From an uncultured Kiloniellales bacterium (lineage in GTDB: Bacteria > Pseudomonadota > Alphaproteobacteria > Kiloniellales > JAKSDN01): 8,271 nucleotides of DNA. Below are positions 1 through 6,021 of this stretch, piece by piece. Every line of letters begins with the position of its first letter. Within the stretch, counting starts at the first letter, position 1. Made by a program: the position numbers and the translations under genes. The stretch is taken from positions 1 to 8,271 of the forward strand of contig CALJXB010000111.1 in assembly GCA_937974415.1 (NCBI GenBank), read 5' to 3'. The notes under the pieces are model-generated. The model ran no database searches, had not been told where the DNA came from, and saw nothing but the letters and a program-made list of their open reading frames with translations.

Positions 1-1464
1 CTGAAAATCGGGGGTGTAGATATCGACGCCGATCTGGGGAATGTCCCGCTCGGCCATGTAGTGCTTGATCTCGCCGTAGCCCCGGTTGTTCCAGACCAGG
101 ACCGGCACCCCCAGTCCCAGCTCGACCCCGCTCGCCAGCTCGCCGATGGTGAACTGGATACCGCCGTCGCCGATCAGCGCCACCACCGGGCGGTCCGGCT
201 TTGCAAGCTTGGCCCCGAAGGCCGCGGGCAGGCCGTAGCCCAGGGTGCCGTAGCCGGTCGAGGAGTTGAAGTACGCCCGCGGCCCGGCGGGTTCGTAGGT
301 CAGGTTGCCGCCATAGACCGGCTGGGTGGAATCGCCGACGACGATGACGCCGGGCAGGGCCTCGGCCACCAGGTCGAGGAAGCGGCCGTGCGCCTGGTAG
401 GCCGGAAGGATCAGCGGATCGCAGTCCTGGCGCAGTTGGGCGACGCGCGCCTCGGCCGCGGCCCGGTCCGGCGCGAAGCCGTCCAGCGCATCGGCGAGCG
501 CCCCCATGGCCAGGCCCGCGTCACAGCAGAGGCCGACGTCGGGCAGGGCGTTGCGGGTCAGCTGCTCGGCCTCGATGTCGATCCGGATCACCTTCCCGGC
601 GAGCTTGAGCTGGCTGTAGAACAGCAGGGTGTCGGTCTCGCTCAGCTCAGTCCCGACGGCGAGGACCACGTCGGCCGACTGCAGCGCCTCCAACGCCGGT
701 GCCAGCGGAAGGAGGCTGCCGAGGCTGAGAGGGTGGCCCGGCGCCAGCAATCCCTTGGCGTTGATGGTGAGGGCGGTCGGCACGCCGAGCCGCTCGACCA
801 GTGCGCGGGCCTCCTGCGCCGCATCGACCGTGCCGCCACCGAGCACCACGAAGGGGGCCTTGGCGCCGCGCAGCAGCGCCGCCGCCCGGGCGATTGCGTC
901 CGGATCCGGTCCCGGGCGGCTGCCGGTCCGGTGGGGCGCGCGCAGGAGCTGGTCGCCCGGCGCGGTGATCACGTCCAGCGGCAATTCGATGTGGACCGGA
1001 CCCGGCCTGGCGCTGTCGAAGACCGCAAAGGCGCGGGCCAAGACCGAGGGCAGCTCGGCCGCCCTCATCACGCTGTGGCTGAACACCGAGACCCCGGCGA
1101 CCAGGCCCCGCTGGTCGGGCAGCTCGTGCAAGCGCCCCTCGCCGAGGCCCAGCTCGTGGGTGTTGTTGACGCTGGAGATGACCAGCATGGGAATCGAGTC
1201 CGCATAGGCCTGGCCCATGGCGGTGACGATGTTGGTCATGCCCGGCCCGGAAATGATGAAGCACGCGGCGGGCCGGCCGCCGGCGCGGGCATAGCCGTCG
1301 GCCATGAAGCCGGCGCCCTGTTCGTGGCGCGGGGTGATGTGGCGGATCCCGGTGCTCGGCAGGCCGCGGTAGAGCTCCACCGTGTGCACGCCCGGTATGC
1401 CGAATACCGTGTCGATCCCGTAGTTCTCCAGGATCTCGACCAGCACCTCGCCGCAGGTCTTCAT
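1..1464 (-). CDS. ThDP-dependent decarboxylase, 5-guanidino-2-oxopentanoate decarboxylase (AruI)-like, 3' end outside window
   Basis: Seen: 488 codons are open from ATG 1464 to the window edge with no stop, so the C-terminus is missing. The protein begins MKTCGEVLVEILENYGIDTV and continues FGIPGVHTVELYRGLP. It has the catalytic glutamate of ThDP enzymes (RHEQGAGFMADGYAR, Glu48) and the FAD/ThDP-fold signature ISGPGMTN near residue 71. The ThDP/Mg motif begins at GDG 432-434 and ends at NN 459-460. Known: AruI decarboxylates 5-guanidino-2-oxopentanoate in the arginine transaminase pathway, giving 4-guanidinobutyraldehyde in the cytoplasm; its N-terminal third has the same GIPGVHT and HEQGAGFMADGYAR blocks. 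Inference: roughly 45-50 residues are missing, by comparison with family lengths of about 535-560. No other arginine-catabolism gene is visible, so the substrate is not settled; another 2-oxoacid decarboxylase or an acetolactate-synthase-like enzyme remains possible. The start is set by a strong Shine-Dalgarno sequence 8 bases upstream. Confidence 0.85.
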   Translation of the reverse strand, partial: MKTCGEVLVEILENYGIDTVFGIPGVHTVELYRGLPSTGIRHITPRHEQGAGFMADGYARAGGRPAACFIISGPGMTNIVTAMGQAYADSIPMLVISSVNNTHELGLGEGRLHELPDQRGLVAGVSVFSHSVMRAAELPSVLARAFAVFDSARPGPVHIELPLDVITAPGDQLLRAPHRTGSRPGPDPDAIARAAALLRGAKAPFVVLGGGTVDAAQEARALVERLGVPTALTINAKGLLAPGHPLSLGSLLPLAPALEALQSADVVLAVGTELSETDTLLFYSQLKLAGKVIRIDIEAEQLTRNALPDVGLCCDAGLAMGALADALDGFAPDRAAAEARVAQLRQDCDPLILPAYQAHGRFLDLVAEALPGVIVVGDSTQPVYGGNLTYEPAGPRAYFNSSTGYGTLGYGLPAAFGAKLAKPDRPVVALIGDGGIQFTIGELASGVELGLGVPVLVWNNRGYGEIKHYMAERDIPQIGVDIYTPDFQ

Positions 1465-1472
1465 CGTAAGAA

Positions 1473-1480
1473 CTCCTTCC
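1473..1480 (-). promoter_or_regulatory. Ribosome binding site of the ThDP enzyme
   Basis: On the minus strand this reads GGAAGGAG, followed by 8 bases and ATG 1464. It fixes the start of the ThDP gene, and the alignment of MKTCGEVLV with family N-termini agrees. Confidence 0.75.
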
Positions 1481-1544
1481 TCGCAGTGAAGATTAGCCGA
1501 GCCGCAAGAGGGAATCCATCCGAGGTATGATCCCGCTGACGAAA

Positions 1545-1563
1545 CCGCCGTCCACAACGGCGG
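1545..1563. other. Perfect inverted repeat in the divergent intergenic region
   Basis: CCGCCGT, a five-base loop CCACA, then ACGGCGG form a perfect 7-bp stem. It lies in the 211-base gap between the minus-strand ThDP gene (start 1464) and the plus-strand cytochrome gene (start 1676). On the minus strand the stem is followed by TTTC only, which is a poor U-tract, and it lies about 80 bases upstream of the ThDP start. It could be a leader hairpin or an operator-like site. I see no convincing -35/-10 pair for either divergent gene in this gap. Confidence 0.4.
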
Positions 1564-1675
1564 AGGAGTTTGGATCTGCGCTCGATACCGTCCTTGATCC
1601 GCAAGCCGGAACCTCACAAGCTCTTCTGCGAGCATCCGAAGCGTTCGAATGAGCGCCAACCTCACGTGACAGCCC

Positions 1676-2188
1676 ATGCCGTCCCTGGTTCTAGCTGCGT
1701 TAACCCTTGCGTTCGCGGTCCTGTCGATCGCCAGTGGGGCGACCTCTGCGCAGACTCTCGATCCGCACGTGCTCTACGAGGAGCGCTGCGCCGGCTGCCA
1801 CGCGCCCCACGCGGGCGAGTTCGTGCCTGACAATCTCGCGCGGCGCGGCGACCAAATCGTTGGGCGCGACAGCGGCAAGGAACTGCGGCCCTTCCTCGCC
1901 GGCGGTCATGGCAGGCTTGAGCCCCTCGAAGTCGATGTGATGGTGGCGCACCTCGCCGCCATCCTGGAAGCGGGCGGGCTGTTTCGCGAACAATGCCTCA
2001 TATGTCACGACCGGGCGGTCGTGCTCGCGCGCAGGGAGCTCGTTCTCAGGGGCAACCGGCTGGTCGGCCGCTATAGCGGGCGCGACATCCCGGTTTTCCT
2101 GGAAAACCACGGCCGGCTGAACGACTCCGAGATCGTAGTTGTTCTTCGCATGCTGGAACGGCACCTGGCCACCCGGCCCGGCGAGTAA
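1676..2188 (+). CDS. Exported di-heme c-type cytochrome with two repeated heme domains
   Basis: Seen: 170 residues with a hydrophobic signal peptide and a likely cleavage after TSA (23-25). There are two covalent heme motifs, CAGCH (38-42) and CLICH (107-111). The mature protein is an internal duplication: about residues 33-97 align with 102-164. Shared blocks are LVGRYSGRDIPVFL / IVGRDSGKELRPFL and the strictly repeated HGRL (His78, His145). Neither repeat has a Met at the usual axial-ligand position before the C-terminal helix, so His78 and His145 are candidate sixth ligands. The start is constrained by an in-frame TGA at 1667-1669. The ribosome site is weak, and the signal peptide has no Lys or Arg in its n-region. 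Inference: a periplasmic electron carrier, perhaps partner of the multicopper oxidase that starts 114 bases downstream. I do not recognise a named family, so only the cytochrome assignment is firm. Confidence 0.85.
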   Translation: MPSLVLAALTLAFAVLSIASGATSAQTLDPHVLYEERCAGCHAPHAGEFVPDNLARRGDQIVGRDSGKELRPFLAGGHGRLEPLEVDVMVAHLAAILEAGGLFREQCLICHDRAVVLARRELVLRGNRLVGRYSGRDIPVFLENHGRLNDSEIVVVLRMLERHLATRPGE

Positions 2189-2204
2189 CCCAGGCGTCCT
2201 GTAA

Positions 2205-2241
2205 GCGGCTGCCCGTATTGGAGGGTGTCGGGCGAATCCGC
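2205..2241. other. Interrupted inverted repeat upstream of the multicopper oxidase
   Basis: GCGG (2205-2208) and GCCCG (2211-2215) pair with CGGGC (2229-2233) and CCGC (2238-2241). The result is a 9-bp stem with internal bulges and a 13-base loop. No T-tract follows, so it is not a classical intrinsic terminator of the cytochrome gene. It overlaps the spacer of the candidate promoter at 2218-2247 and could be an operator. It may also be chance in GC-rich DNA. Confidence 0.25.
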
Positions 2242-2247
2242 TATACA
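2218..2247 (+). promoter_or_regulatory. Candidate sigma70-type promoter for the multicopper oxidase
   Basis: TTGGAG (2218-2223), an 18-base spacer, then TATACA (2242-2247) is the only reasonable -35/-10 pair I see between the cytochrome stop and the oxidase start. It would place transcription initiation near 2254, about 50 bases before the ATG. Both hexamers are imperfect, so read-through from the cytochrome gene is an equally good explanation. Confidence 0.3.
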
Positions 2248-2289
2248 CCAGCCAGCGACGTGCCGCATTCCCGACGGGCTCTAGTTACA

Positions 2290-2298
2290 GGGAGGGAG
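2290..2298 (+). promoter_or_regulatory. Ribosome binding site of the multicopper oxidase
   Basis: GGGAGGGAG ends four bases before ATG 2303; its GGAGG core is seven bases from the start. This strong site supports the chosen start, which also places the twin-arginine motif at residues 12-17. Confidence 0.7.
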
Positions 2299-2302
2299 CG
2301 TT

Positions 2303-3736
2303 ATGACGGGTCATGAAAAGATCAGCACCGGCGTCTCACGCCGCCGGCTGCTCCAGGGCGCGGGCCTCGGCTTGGCCGGCCTGACCCTGCCCAAAGCCGT
2401 GGGGGCCGCCCGAGCCGCCGGGGCCGGTCTCGTGCCGGCGCCTAATCCTGCCGATTACGTGCTCAAGGTCCAGCGCGCCGAAATCAATCCGGACGGCGAG
2501 AAGGCCGTGCCGGCCATTCTCCTGAACGACCGGCTGCCCGGCCCCGAGCTGCGCTTCACCGAGGGCGAGACCTTCCGGGTCCGGGTTGAGAACCACTTGG
2601 CCGACCAACCGACCACGGTCCATTGGCACGGCATGCTGGTGCCAGACGTCATGGACGGCGTGCCCGATATCAGCCAGGTGGCGATCGCGGCCCAGCAGAG
2701 CTTCGTCTACGAGTACCCCTTGTTGCAGAACGGCACCTATTGGTACCACTCCCACTTTTCGCTCCAGGAGCAGCTCGGCCATTCCGGGCCGTTGATCGTC
2801 GAGCCCAAGGACGAGCCGCTCGCCTACGACCGGGACTACGTCATCTTCCTGGCCGACTGGCTGCACTCGGATCCCTACGAGATCATTCCGGGACTGATCA
2901 AGGAAGGCGAGTCGCAAGGCATGCAGATGGACGCAGGCCCGGACCTGGCCGACGTGGACTATCCAAGCTTCCTCTTGAACGGCCGGGGCGGCAAAAATTT
3001 CTGGTCGGGCGCGGCGCGGCCCGGCGAGCGGGTGCGCCTGCGCTTCATCAACGGTTCGGCCTCGAGCTATTTCAAGGTCATGATCGACGGCCACCCGCTC
3101 ACCATCACCCATGCCGACGGGCCGGCGGTGCGGCCGGTCGAGGTCGACTGGTTCCTCATGGCGACGGCGGAGTGCTACGACGTGCTGCTCACCATGGGCG
3201 AGACCAGCGCCACGATTCACGCCGAGGCACTAGGCGGCGCCGGCCAGGCGCTCGGCGTGCTCCATGCGCCCGGCACGGCGCCCAAGGTCAACGCCGCGAA
3301 GCCCAAATTCGGCCCGCGCCAGCTCGCCTACGACCAGCTCCAGGCGCCCGAGCCGACCGGCACCTTCGCCAAGCCGGACCGGGTCTACGAGCTGACCCTG
3401 AACGGCGACATGAGGAAATACGTCTGGTCGATCGACAATCAGGTCTGGCCCGACGCCGAGCCCATGATCGTGAAGCGCGGCGAGTTGGTCGAGGTGTCCA
3501 TGAAGAACACCACGCCCATGATCCATCCCATGCACCTGCACGGCCACTTCTTCCGGCTCATGCTCCCCGGCCTCGATCCGCGCTTCGCGGCGCTCAAGCA
3601 TACGGTCAACGTGGCGCCGGAGGAGACTCTTCGCTTCGTCTTCCTGGCCGACAATCCGGGGCGCTGGTTCTTCCACTGCCACAACCTCTACCACCTCAAG
3701 ACCGGCATGGCCCGCGAGTGGATCTACGAGCTCTGA
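2303..3736 (+). CDS. Tat-exported multicopper oxidase, CopA/laccase-like
   Basis: Seen: 477 residues. A twin-arginine signal (SRRRLLQG, Arg13-15) is followed by a hydrophobic stretch and an Ala-rich end near residue 40. All four copper motifs are present: HWHG (107-110), WYHSH (147-151), HPMHLHGH (408-415) and HCH (458-460), followed by His464 and Met469. Type 1 copper is therefore probably bound by His408, Cys459 and His464, with Met469 as axial ligand; the other motif histidines build the trinuclear T2/T3 cluster. Known: such enzymes couple one-electron oxidation of a substrate to four-electron reduction of O2 to water. The pattern MDGVPDISQ ... NGTYWYHSHFSLQEQLGHSGPL resembles CopA/PcoA copper-resistance oxidases. 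This protein is shorter than typical CopA (about 600) and has no Met-rich insert, so a role in copper tolerance is not shown. Its reductant could be a phenolic, a metal ion or the adjacent cytochrome; the sequence does not say. Confidence 0.92.
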   Translation: MTGHEKISTGVSRRRLLQGAGLGLAGLTLPKAVGAARAAGAGLVPAPNPADYVLKVQRAEINPDGEKAVPAILLNDRLPGPELRFTEGETFRVRVENHLADQPTTVHWHGMLVPDVMDGVPDISQVAIAAQQSFVYEYPLLQNGTYWYHSHFSLQEQLGHSGPLIVEPKDEPLAYDRDYVIFLADWLHSDPYEIIPGLIKEGESQGMQMDAGPDLADVDYPSFLLNGRGGKNFWSGAARPGERVRLRFINGSASSYFKVMIDGHPLTITHADGPAVRPVEVDWFLMATAECYDVLLTMGETSATIHAEALGGAGQALGVLHAPGTAPKVNAAKPKFGPRQLAYDQLQAPEPTGTFAKPDRVYELTLNGDMRKYVWSIDNQVWPDAEPMIVKRGELVEVSMKNTTPMIHPMHLHGHFFRLMLPGLDPRFAALKHTVNVAPEETLRFVFLADNPGRWFFHCHNLYHLKTGMAREWIYEL

Positions 3737-3818
3737 CGCCGGGAAACTCGCCAAACATTGCGGCGCTTTCCGATTCTCGCTGTTTCGCGTTAGGCTGTGC
3801 CGTCGAACAACCGAGCCT

Positions 3819-3824
3819 GGGAGG
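3819..3824 (+). promoter_or_regulatory. Ribosome binding site that decides the start at 3830
   Basis: GGGAGG lies five bases before ATG 3830. An upstream in-frame GTG at 3797 would add 11 residues ahead of the signal peptide and has no comparable site, so 3830 is preferred. Confidence 0.65.
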
Positions 3825-3829
3825 CCGTC

Positions 3830-4276
3830 ATGACACGCTTGGCACTGCTTCTCGCCCTGCTGCTCTTCCCTTTGAGCGCGCTCGCAGGCGAGCCAATGAA
3901 AGGTACCAACTTTTTTGTCGTCGATGAGCAGGGCTGGGAGACCGGCGAGGGCACCGGCTACTGGATGTGGCATGGCACGGGCGTTTCGCAGTACTCGGCC
4001 GGGCCTTTCAAGACGGGCTCGGTCGAATGCCATGGGGCCGGGTTCTGGGACGCGGAGGGCACCTGGGGCGAAGGCATCTGCCTGCATGCCGACGAGGATG
4101 GAACGCGGACGAGCACCTGGTCGCGGGGCAAGGGCGAAGAGCTTGGAAGCTGGGAAATCGTGACTGGAACCGGCAAGTATGCCGGGATTGCCGGCCAAGG
4201 GAGCTATAAGTCGACGCCCTTGACCGAAGGTCGCCATATGTCCGAGTTCGAAGGCGAGTTCACCTTGGCTCAGTGA
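3830..4276 (+). CDS. Small secreted protein of unknown function, probable beta-barrel
   Basis: Seen: 148 residues. A clear Sec signal peptide (MTRLALLLALLLFPLSALA) has a likely cut after ALA at residue 19. The mature part is about 129 residues, rich in Gly, Thr and aromatic residues in alternating beta-like patterns (for example GTGYWMWHGTG, 41-51). It has a GTGKYAGIAGQGSY block at 113-126. There are only two cysteines, Cys67 and Cys84, which could form a disulfide after export. Inference: the GTGKYAGI-type block and all-beta pattern recall allene-oxide-cyclase-like or DUF3224-like barrels, but I cannot assign the family. The gene is 93 bases after the multicopper oxidase and 44 bases before a methyltransferase, all on one strand, and is probably co-transcribed with the latter. 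No catalytic motif is visible. It could be a small-molecule-binding periplasmic protein. Confidence 0.75.
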   Translation: MTRLALLLALLLFPLSALAGEPMKGTNFFVVDEQGWETGEGTGYWMWHGTGVSQYSAGPFKTGSVECHGAGFWDAEGTWGEGICLHADEDGTRTSTWSRGKGEELGSWEIVTGTGKYAGIAGQGSYKSTPLTEGRHMSEFEGEFTLAQ

Positions 4277-4306
4277 GGCGGATTTCGAAGACCTGGCTAG
4301 GCACAC

Positions 4307-4313
4307 AGGAGGT
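4307..4313 (+). promoter_or_regulatory. Strong ribosome binding site that decides the start at 4321
   Basis: AGGAGGT with a seven-base spacer to ATG 4321 is close to the ideal Shine-Dalgarno. It rules out the in-frame GTG at 4273, which overlaps the stop codon of the preceding gene and would add 16 residues. Confidence 0.8.
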
Positions 4314-4320
4314 AAGCATC

Positions 4321-5193
4321 ATGAGTACGGCCGAGGCCCCCGAGGCGGGCAACGAGTTCGTCGATTTCTGGAACGAGATCCTCGTCCCTAAATTCATCAA
4401 GTACCGCCACATCCTGGTGGACGGCCTCACCCACCACAGCGCCGAGGTCTTCCCCTCCCTGGAGGTCGGCGAGGGCGACACGGTGGTGGACGTCGGCTGC
4501 GGCTTCGGCGACACGGCCATTCAGCTGGCCCAAAGTGTCGGCCCGTCCGGCTCGGTGCTGGGCATCGACTGCTGCACGGCCTTCCTCGAGATCGGCCGTG
4601 CCGACGCTCAGGCCGCCGGAGTGACGAACGTCACCTTCGTGGAAGGCGATGCCCAGACCTTTGCTTTCGAGCCGGTGCACGACTTCTGCTTCGCGCGCTT
4701 CGGCACCCAGTTTTTCGAGAACCCGGTTCAGGGGCTTCGCAACATGCGGACCTCGCTCAAGCCGGGCGGCGTCATGACCATGATCGTCTGGCGCACCATC
4801 GACGATAACCCCTGGCTCGGCCTGCCCAAGGAGATCGTGCTGCAATTCCTGCCGCCGCCGGGCGAGGACGCGCGGACCTGCGGTCCGGGTCCGTTTTCCA
4901 TGGCCAACCAGGAGATGGTCACCAAGCAGCTCGAGATCGCCGGCTACACCGGCATCGAGTTCGAGCGCATCGACGTGCCGCTGGTGGTGGGCCGCTCGGC
5001 GGAGGACGCCATCGGCTTTCAGATCGCCCTCGGTCCGGCCGGCGAGGTCTACCGGGAGGCCGGCGAGGAGGCCGAGCGGCGTCAGGACGAAATCGCGGCC
5101 GCTCTCACCGCCGAGCTCAGCCGCTACGAGACGCCCGAGGGCATCGTCATGGGCTCAAGCTCCTGGAAGATCACCGCCCGCAATCCCGGATAG
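4321..5193 (+). CDS. Class I SAM-dependent methyltransferase (UbiE/Methyltransf_11-like)
   Basis: Seen: 290 residues. SAM-binding motif I is VVDVGCGFGD (55-64). The acidic residue ending strand 2 is Asp83 in GIDCC. FVEGDAQTF (106-114) matches the motif near the adenine, and LKPGGVMTMIVWR (146-158) is the post-motif strand typical of UbiE/COQ5-like enzymes. The C-terminal third (DARTCGPGPFSMANQE and ETPEGIVMGSSSWKITARNP) probably forms the substrate cap. Known: this fold moves a methyl group from S-adenosylmethionine to small molecules such as quinones, lipids or natural products in the cytoplasm. The substrate is not predictable here. The gene follows the small secreted protein by 44 bases, and its stop is 12 bases from the stop of the convergent SnoaL-cupin gene. 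No signal peptide is present, so it does not act in the same compartment as its upstream neighbours. Confidence 0.9.
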   Translation: MSTAEAPEAGNEFVDFWNEILVPKFIKYRHILVDGLTHHSAEVFPSLEVGEGDTVVDVGCGFGDTAIQLAQSVGPSGSVLGIDCCTAFLEIGRADAQAAGVTNVTFVEGDAQTFAFEPVHDFCFARFGTQFFENPVQGLRNMRTSLKPGGVMTMIVWRTIDDNPWLGLPKEIVLQFLPPPGEDARTCGPGPFSMANQEMVTKQLEIAGYTGIEFERIDVPLVVGRSAEDAIGFQIALGPAGEVYREAGEEAERRQDEIAAALTAELSRYETPEGIVMGSSSWKITARNPG

Positions 5194-5205
5194 GGCGGGA
5201 TCTCC

Positions 5206-5967
5206 TCAGTCGAGATAGTGGAAGTCGATCTCGTCGACCCGGTCGCAGTTGAGGGTCCAGAGGACTCTCAGGGCCTCGGAACCGGTGTTCTCGAAGGCGT
5301 GCACCGCGCTGCTTGGCACATATACGGCATCGCCCGGGCCGATCGGCAAGGTCTCGTCGCCGATCCGTCCCACGCCGCCGCCCGCCAGCACGTAGTAGGT
5401 CTCGGCCGGCGAGTGCCAATGCGCTCGGCTGCGGCTACCCGGCGGATACTCCAGGATGCCTTGCACCAATCCGCCGGTCGGTTGGCTGCCGTCGCCGAAG
5501 AAGGTCTTGTAGCGGGGCTCATCGGTCCGCTCGCCGCCGGCCGACCAGCCTTGCCACGCCACCTCCGCCTCGCACATGACGAGACCGGCCGCGTTTCGGG
5601 CTGCCAGGCTGGATGTACTGGGATAATAGGTAATGCGCTCGAACAGCATGCCGTCGTCGCTGGTCTTGGTGAGCGCCGTTCCCTGGAGCGTGCTGCCGGT
5701 GAAGCGCCACCACTTCCAGCGCAGGAGGATCCCGTCCCTGTCTTGAGCGACCTCGTGGGAATTCTCGTACCGCCAGGTGCCGCTCGAGCCCTTGGCCCTG
5801 TCCCCCCACGACGACATGTAAGCCGCCATGGTCGCTTTGGTGACAGGTTCGGGAAGTGCCGGGTCGTCGAACACGAAGCCCTCGGCGAGGGCGGAGAGGA
5901 CGCGCTCGGCATTCATTGAGCGCCACCCTTCGACATAGGCGTTCAGGTGATCTTGTCGCTGGGACAT
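5206..5967 (-). CDS. SnoaL/NTF2-like domain fused to a C-terminal cupin domain
   Basis: Seen: 253 residues from the second of two tandem ATGs (5967); the first, at 5970, nearly abuts GGAGAGGG, so the second gives better spacing. Residues 1 to about 118 are a SnoaL/NTF2-like cone fold (AYVEGWRSMNAERVLSAL, FVFDDP, ERITYYP). Residues about 150-253 are a cupin. Cupin motif 1 fits exactly: Gly, five residues, HWH, three residues, Glu, six residues, Gly (His183, His185, Glu189). Motif 2 is GDAVYVPSSAVHAFENTG, with His223 as fourth metal ligand and Ser in place of the second Gly. Known: cupins with this 3-His-1-Glu set usually bind Fe, Mn, Ni or Zn and can be dioxygenases, isomerases or sensors; SnoaL-like domains bind or convert small hydrophobic molecules. 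Inference: a cytoplasmic metal-dependent enzyme or binding protein of unknown substrate, probably co-transcribed with the upstream single-domain paralogue at 6022-6390. Confidence 0.88.
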   Translation of the reverse strand: MSQRQDHLNAYVEGWRSMNAERVLSALAEGFVFDDPALPEPVTKATMAAYMSSWGDRAKGSSGTWRYENSHEVAQDRDGILLRWKWWRFTGSTLQGTALTKTSDDGMLFERITYYPSTSSLAARNAAGLVMCEAEVAWQGWSAGGERTDEPRYKTFFGDGSQPTGGLVQGILEYPPGSRSRAHWHSPAETYYVLAGGGVGRIGDETLPIGPGDAVYVPSSAVHAFENTGSEALRVLWTLNCDRVDEIDFHYLD

Positions 5968-6021
5968 CATCCCTCTCCGTCCTCCACCTTTTTCCCGCGC
6001 ACGCGCGTTCGGCGCCGGCCG

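Noticed and set aside
61..1530. 489-codon plus-strand open frame
   Set aside because: It lies wholly antisense to the ThDP enzyme, whose motifs are intact. The translation is Arg/Gly/Ala-rich without domain motifs, as expected for a shadow frame in GC-rich DNA.
1570..1830. Possible small gene starting TTG 1570 after GGAGGAG
   Set aside because: The ribosome-like sequence is part of the hairpin at 1545-1563 and is too close to the TTG. The second half of the frame is a shadow of the cytochrome gene.
2336..3220. 294-codon minus-strand open frame
   Set aside because: Antisense to the multicopper oxidase, with no ribosome site or recognisable motif.
3797..3829. Upstream GTG start for the secreted protein
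   Set aside because: It would put 11 polar residues before a good signal peptide; GGGAGG directly before ATG 3830 fits better.
2623..3927. 434-codon plus-strand open frame overlapping the multicopper oxidase
   Set aside because: It is frame-shifted relative to the oxidase, which has all copper motifs and a good ribosome site. The product is low-complexity and Arg-rich.
3230..4306. 358-codon minus-strand open frame
   Set aside because: It spans antisense to the end of the oxidase and the whole secreted-protein gene; both sense frames have strong protein features.
4273..4320. Upstream GTG start for the methyltransferase, overlapping the previous stop
   Set aside because: A stop-start overlap looked attractive, but AGGAGGT seven bases before ATG 4321 is a much stronger signal.
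5194..5205. Terminator between the convergent genes
   Set aside because: Only 12 bases separate the two stop codons and there is no hairpin in them; any terminator must lie inside the opposing coding sequence.
5971..6021. GC-rich repeat GCGCGTGCGCGGGAAAAA as a terminator of the SnoaL gene
   Set aside because: On the transcribed (minus) strand the stem is followed by A residues, not T, so it does not resemble an intrinsic terminator.
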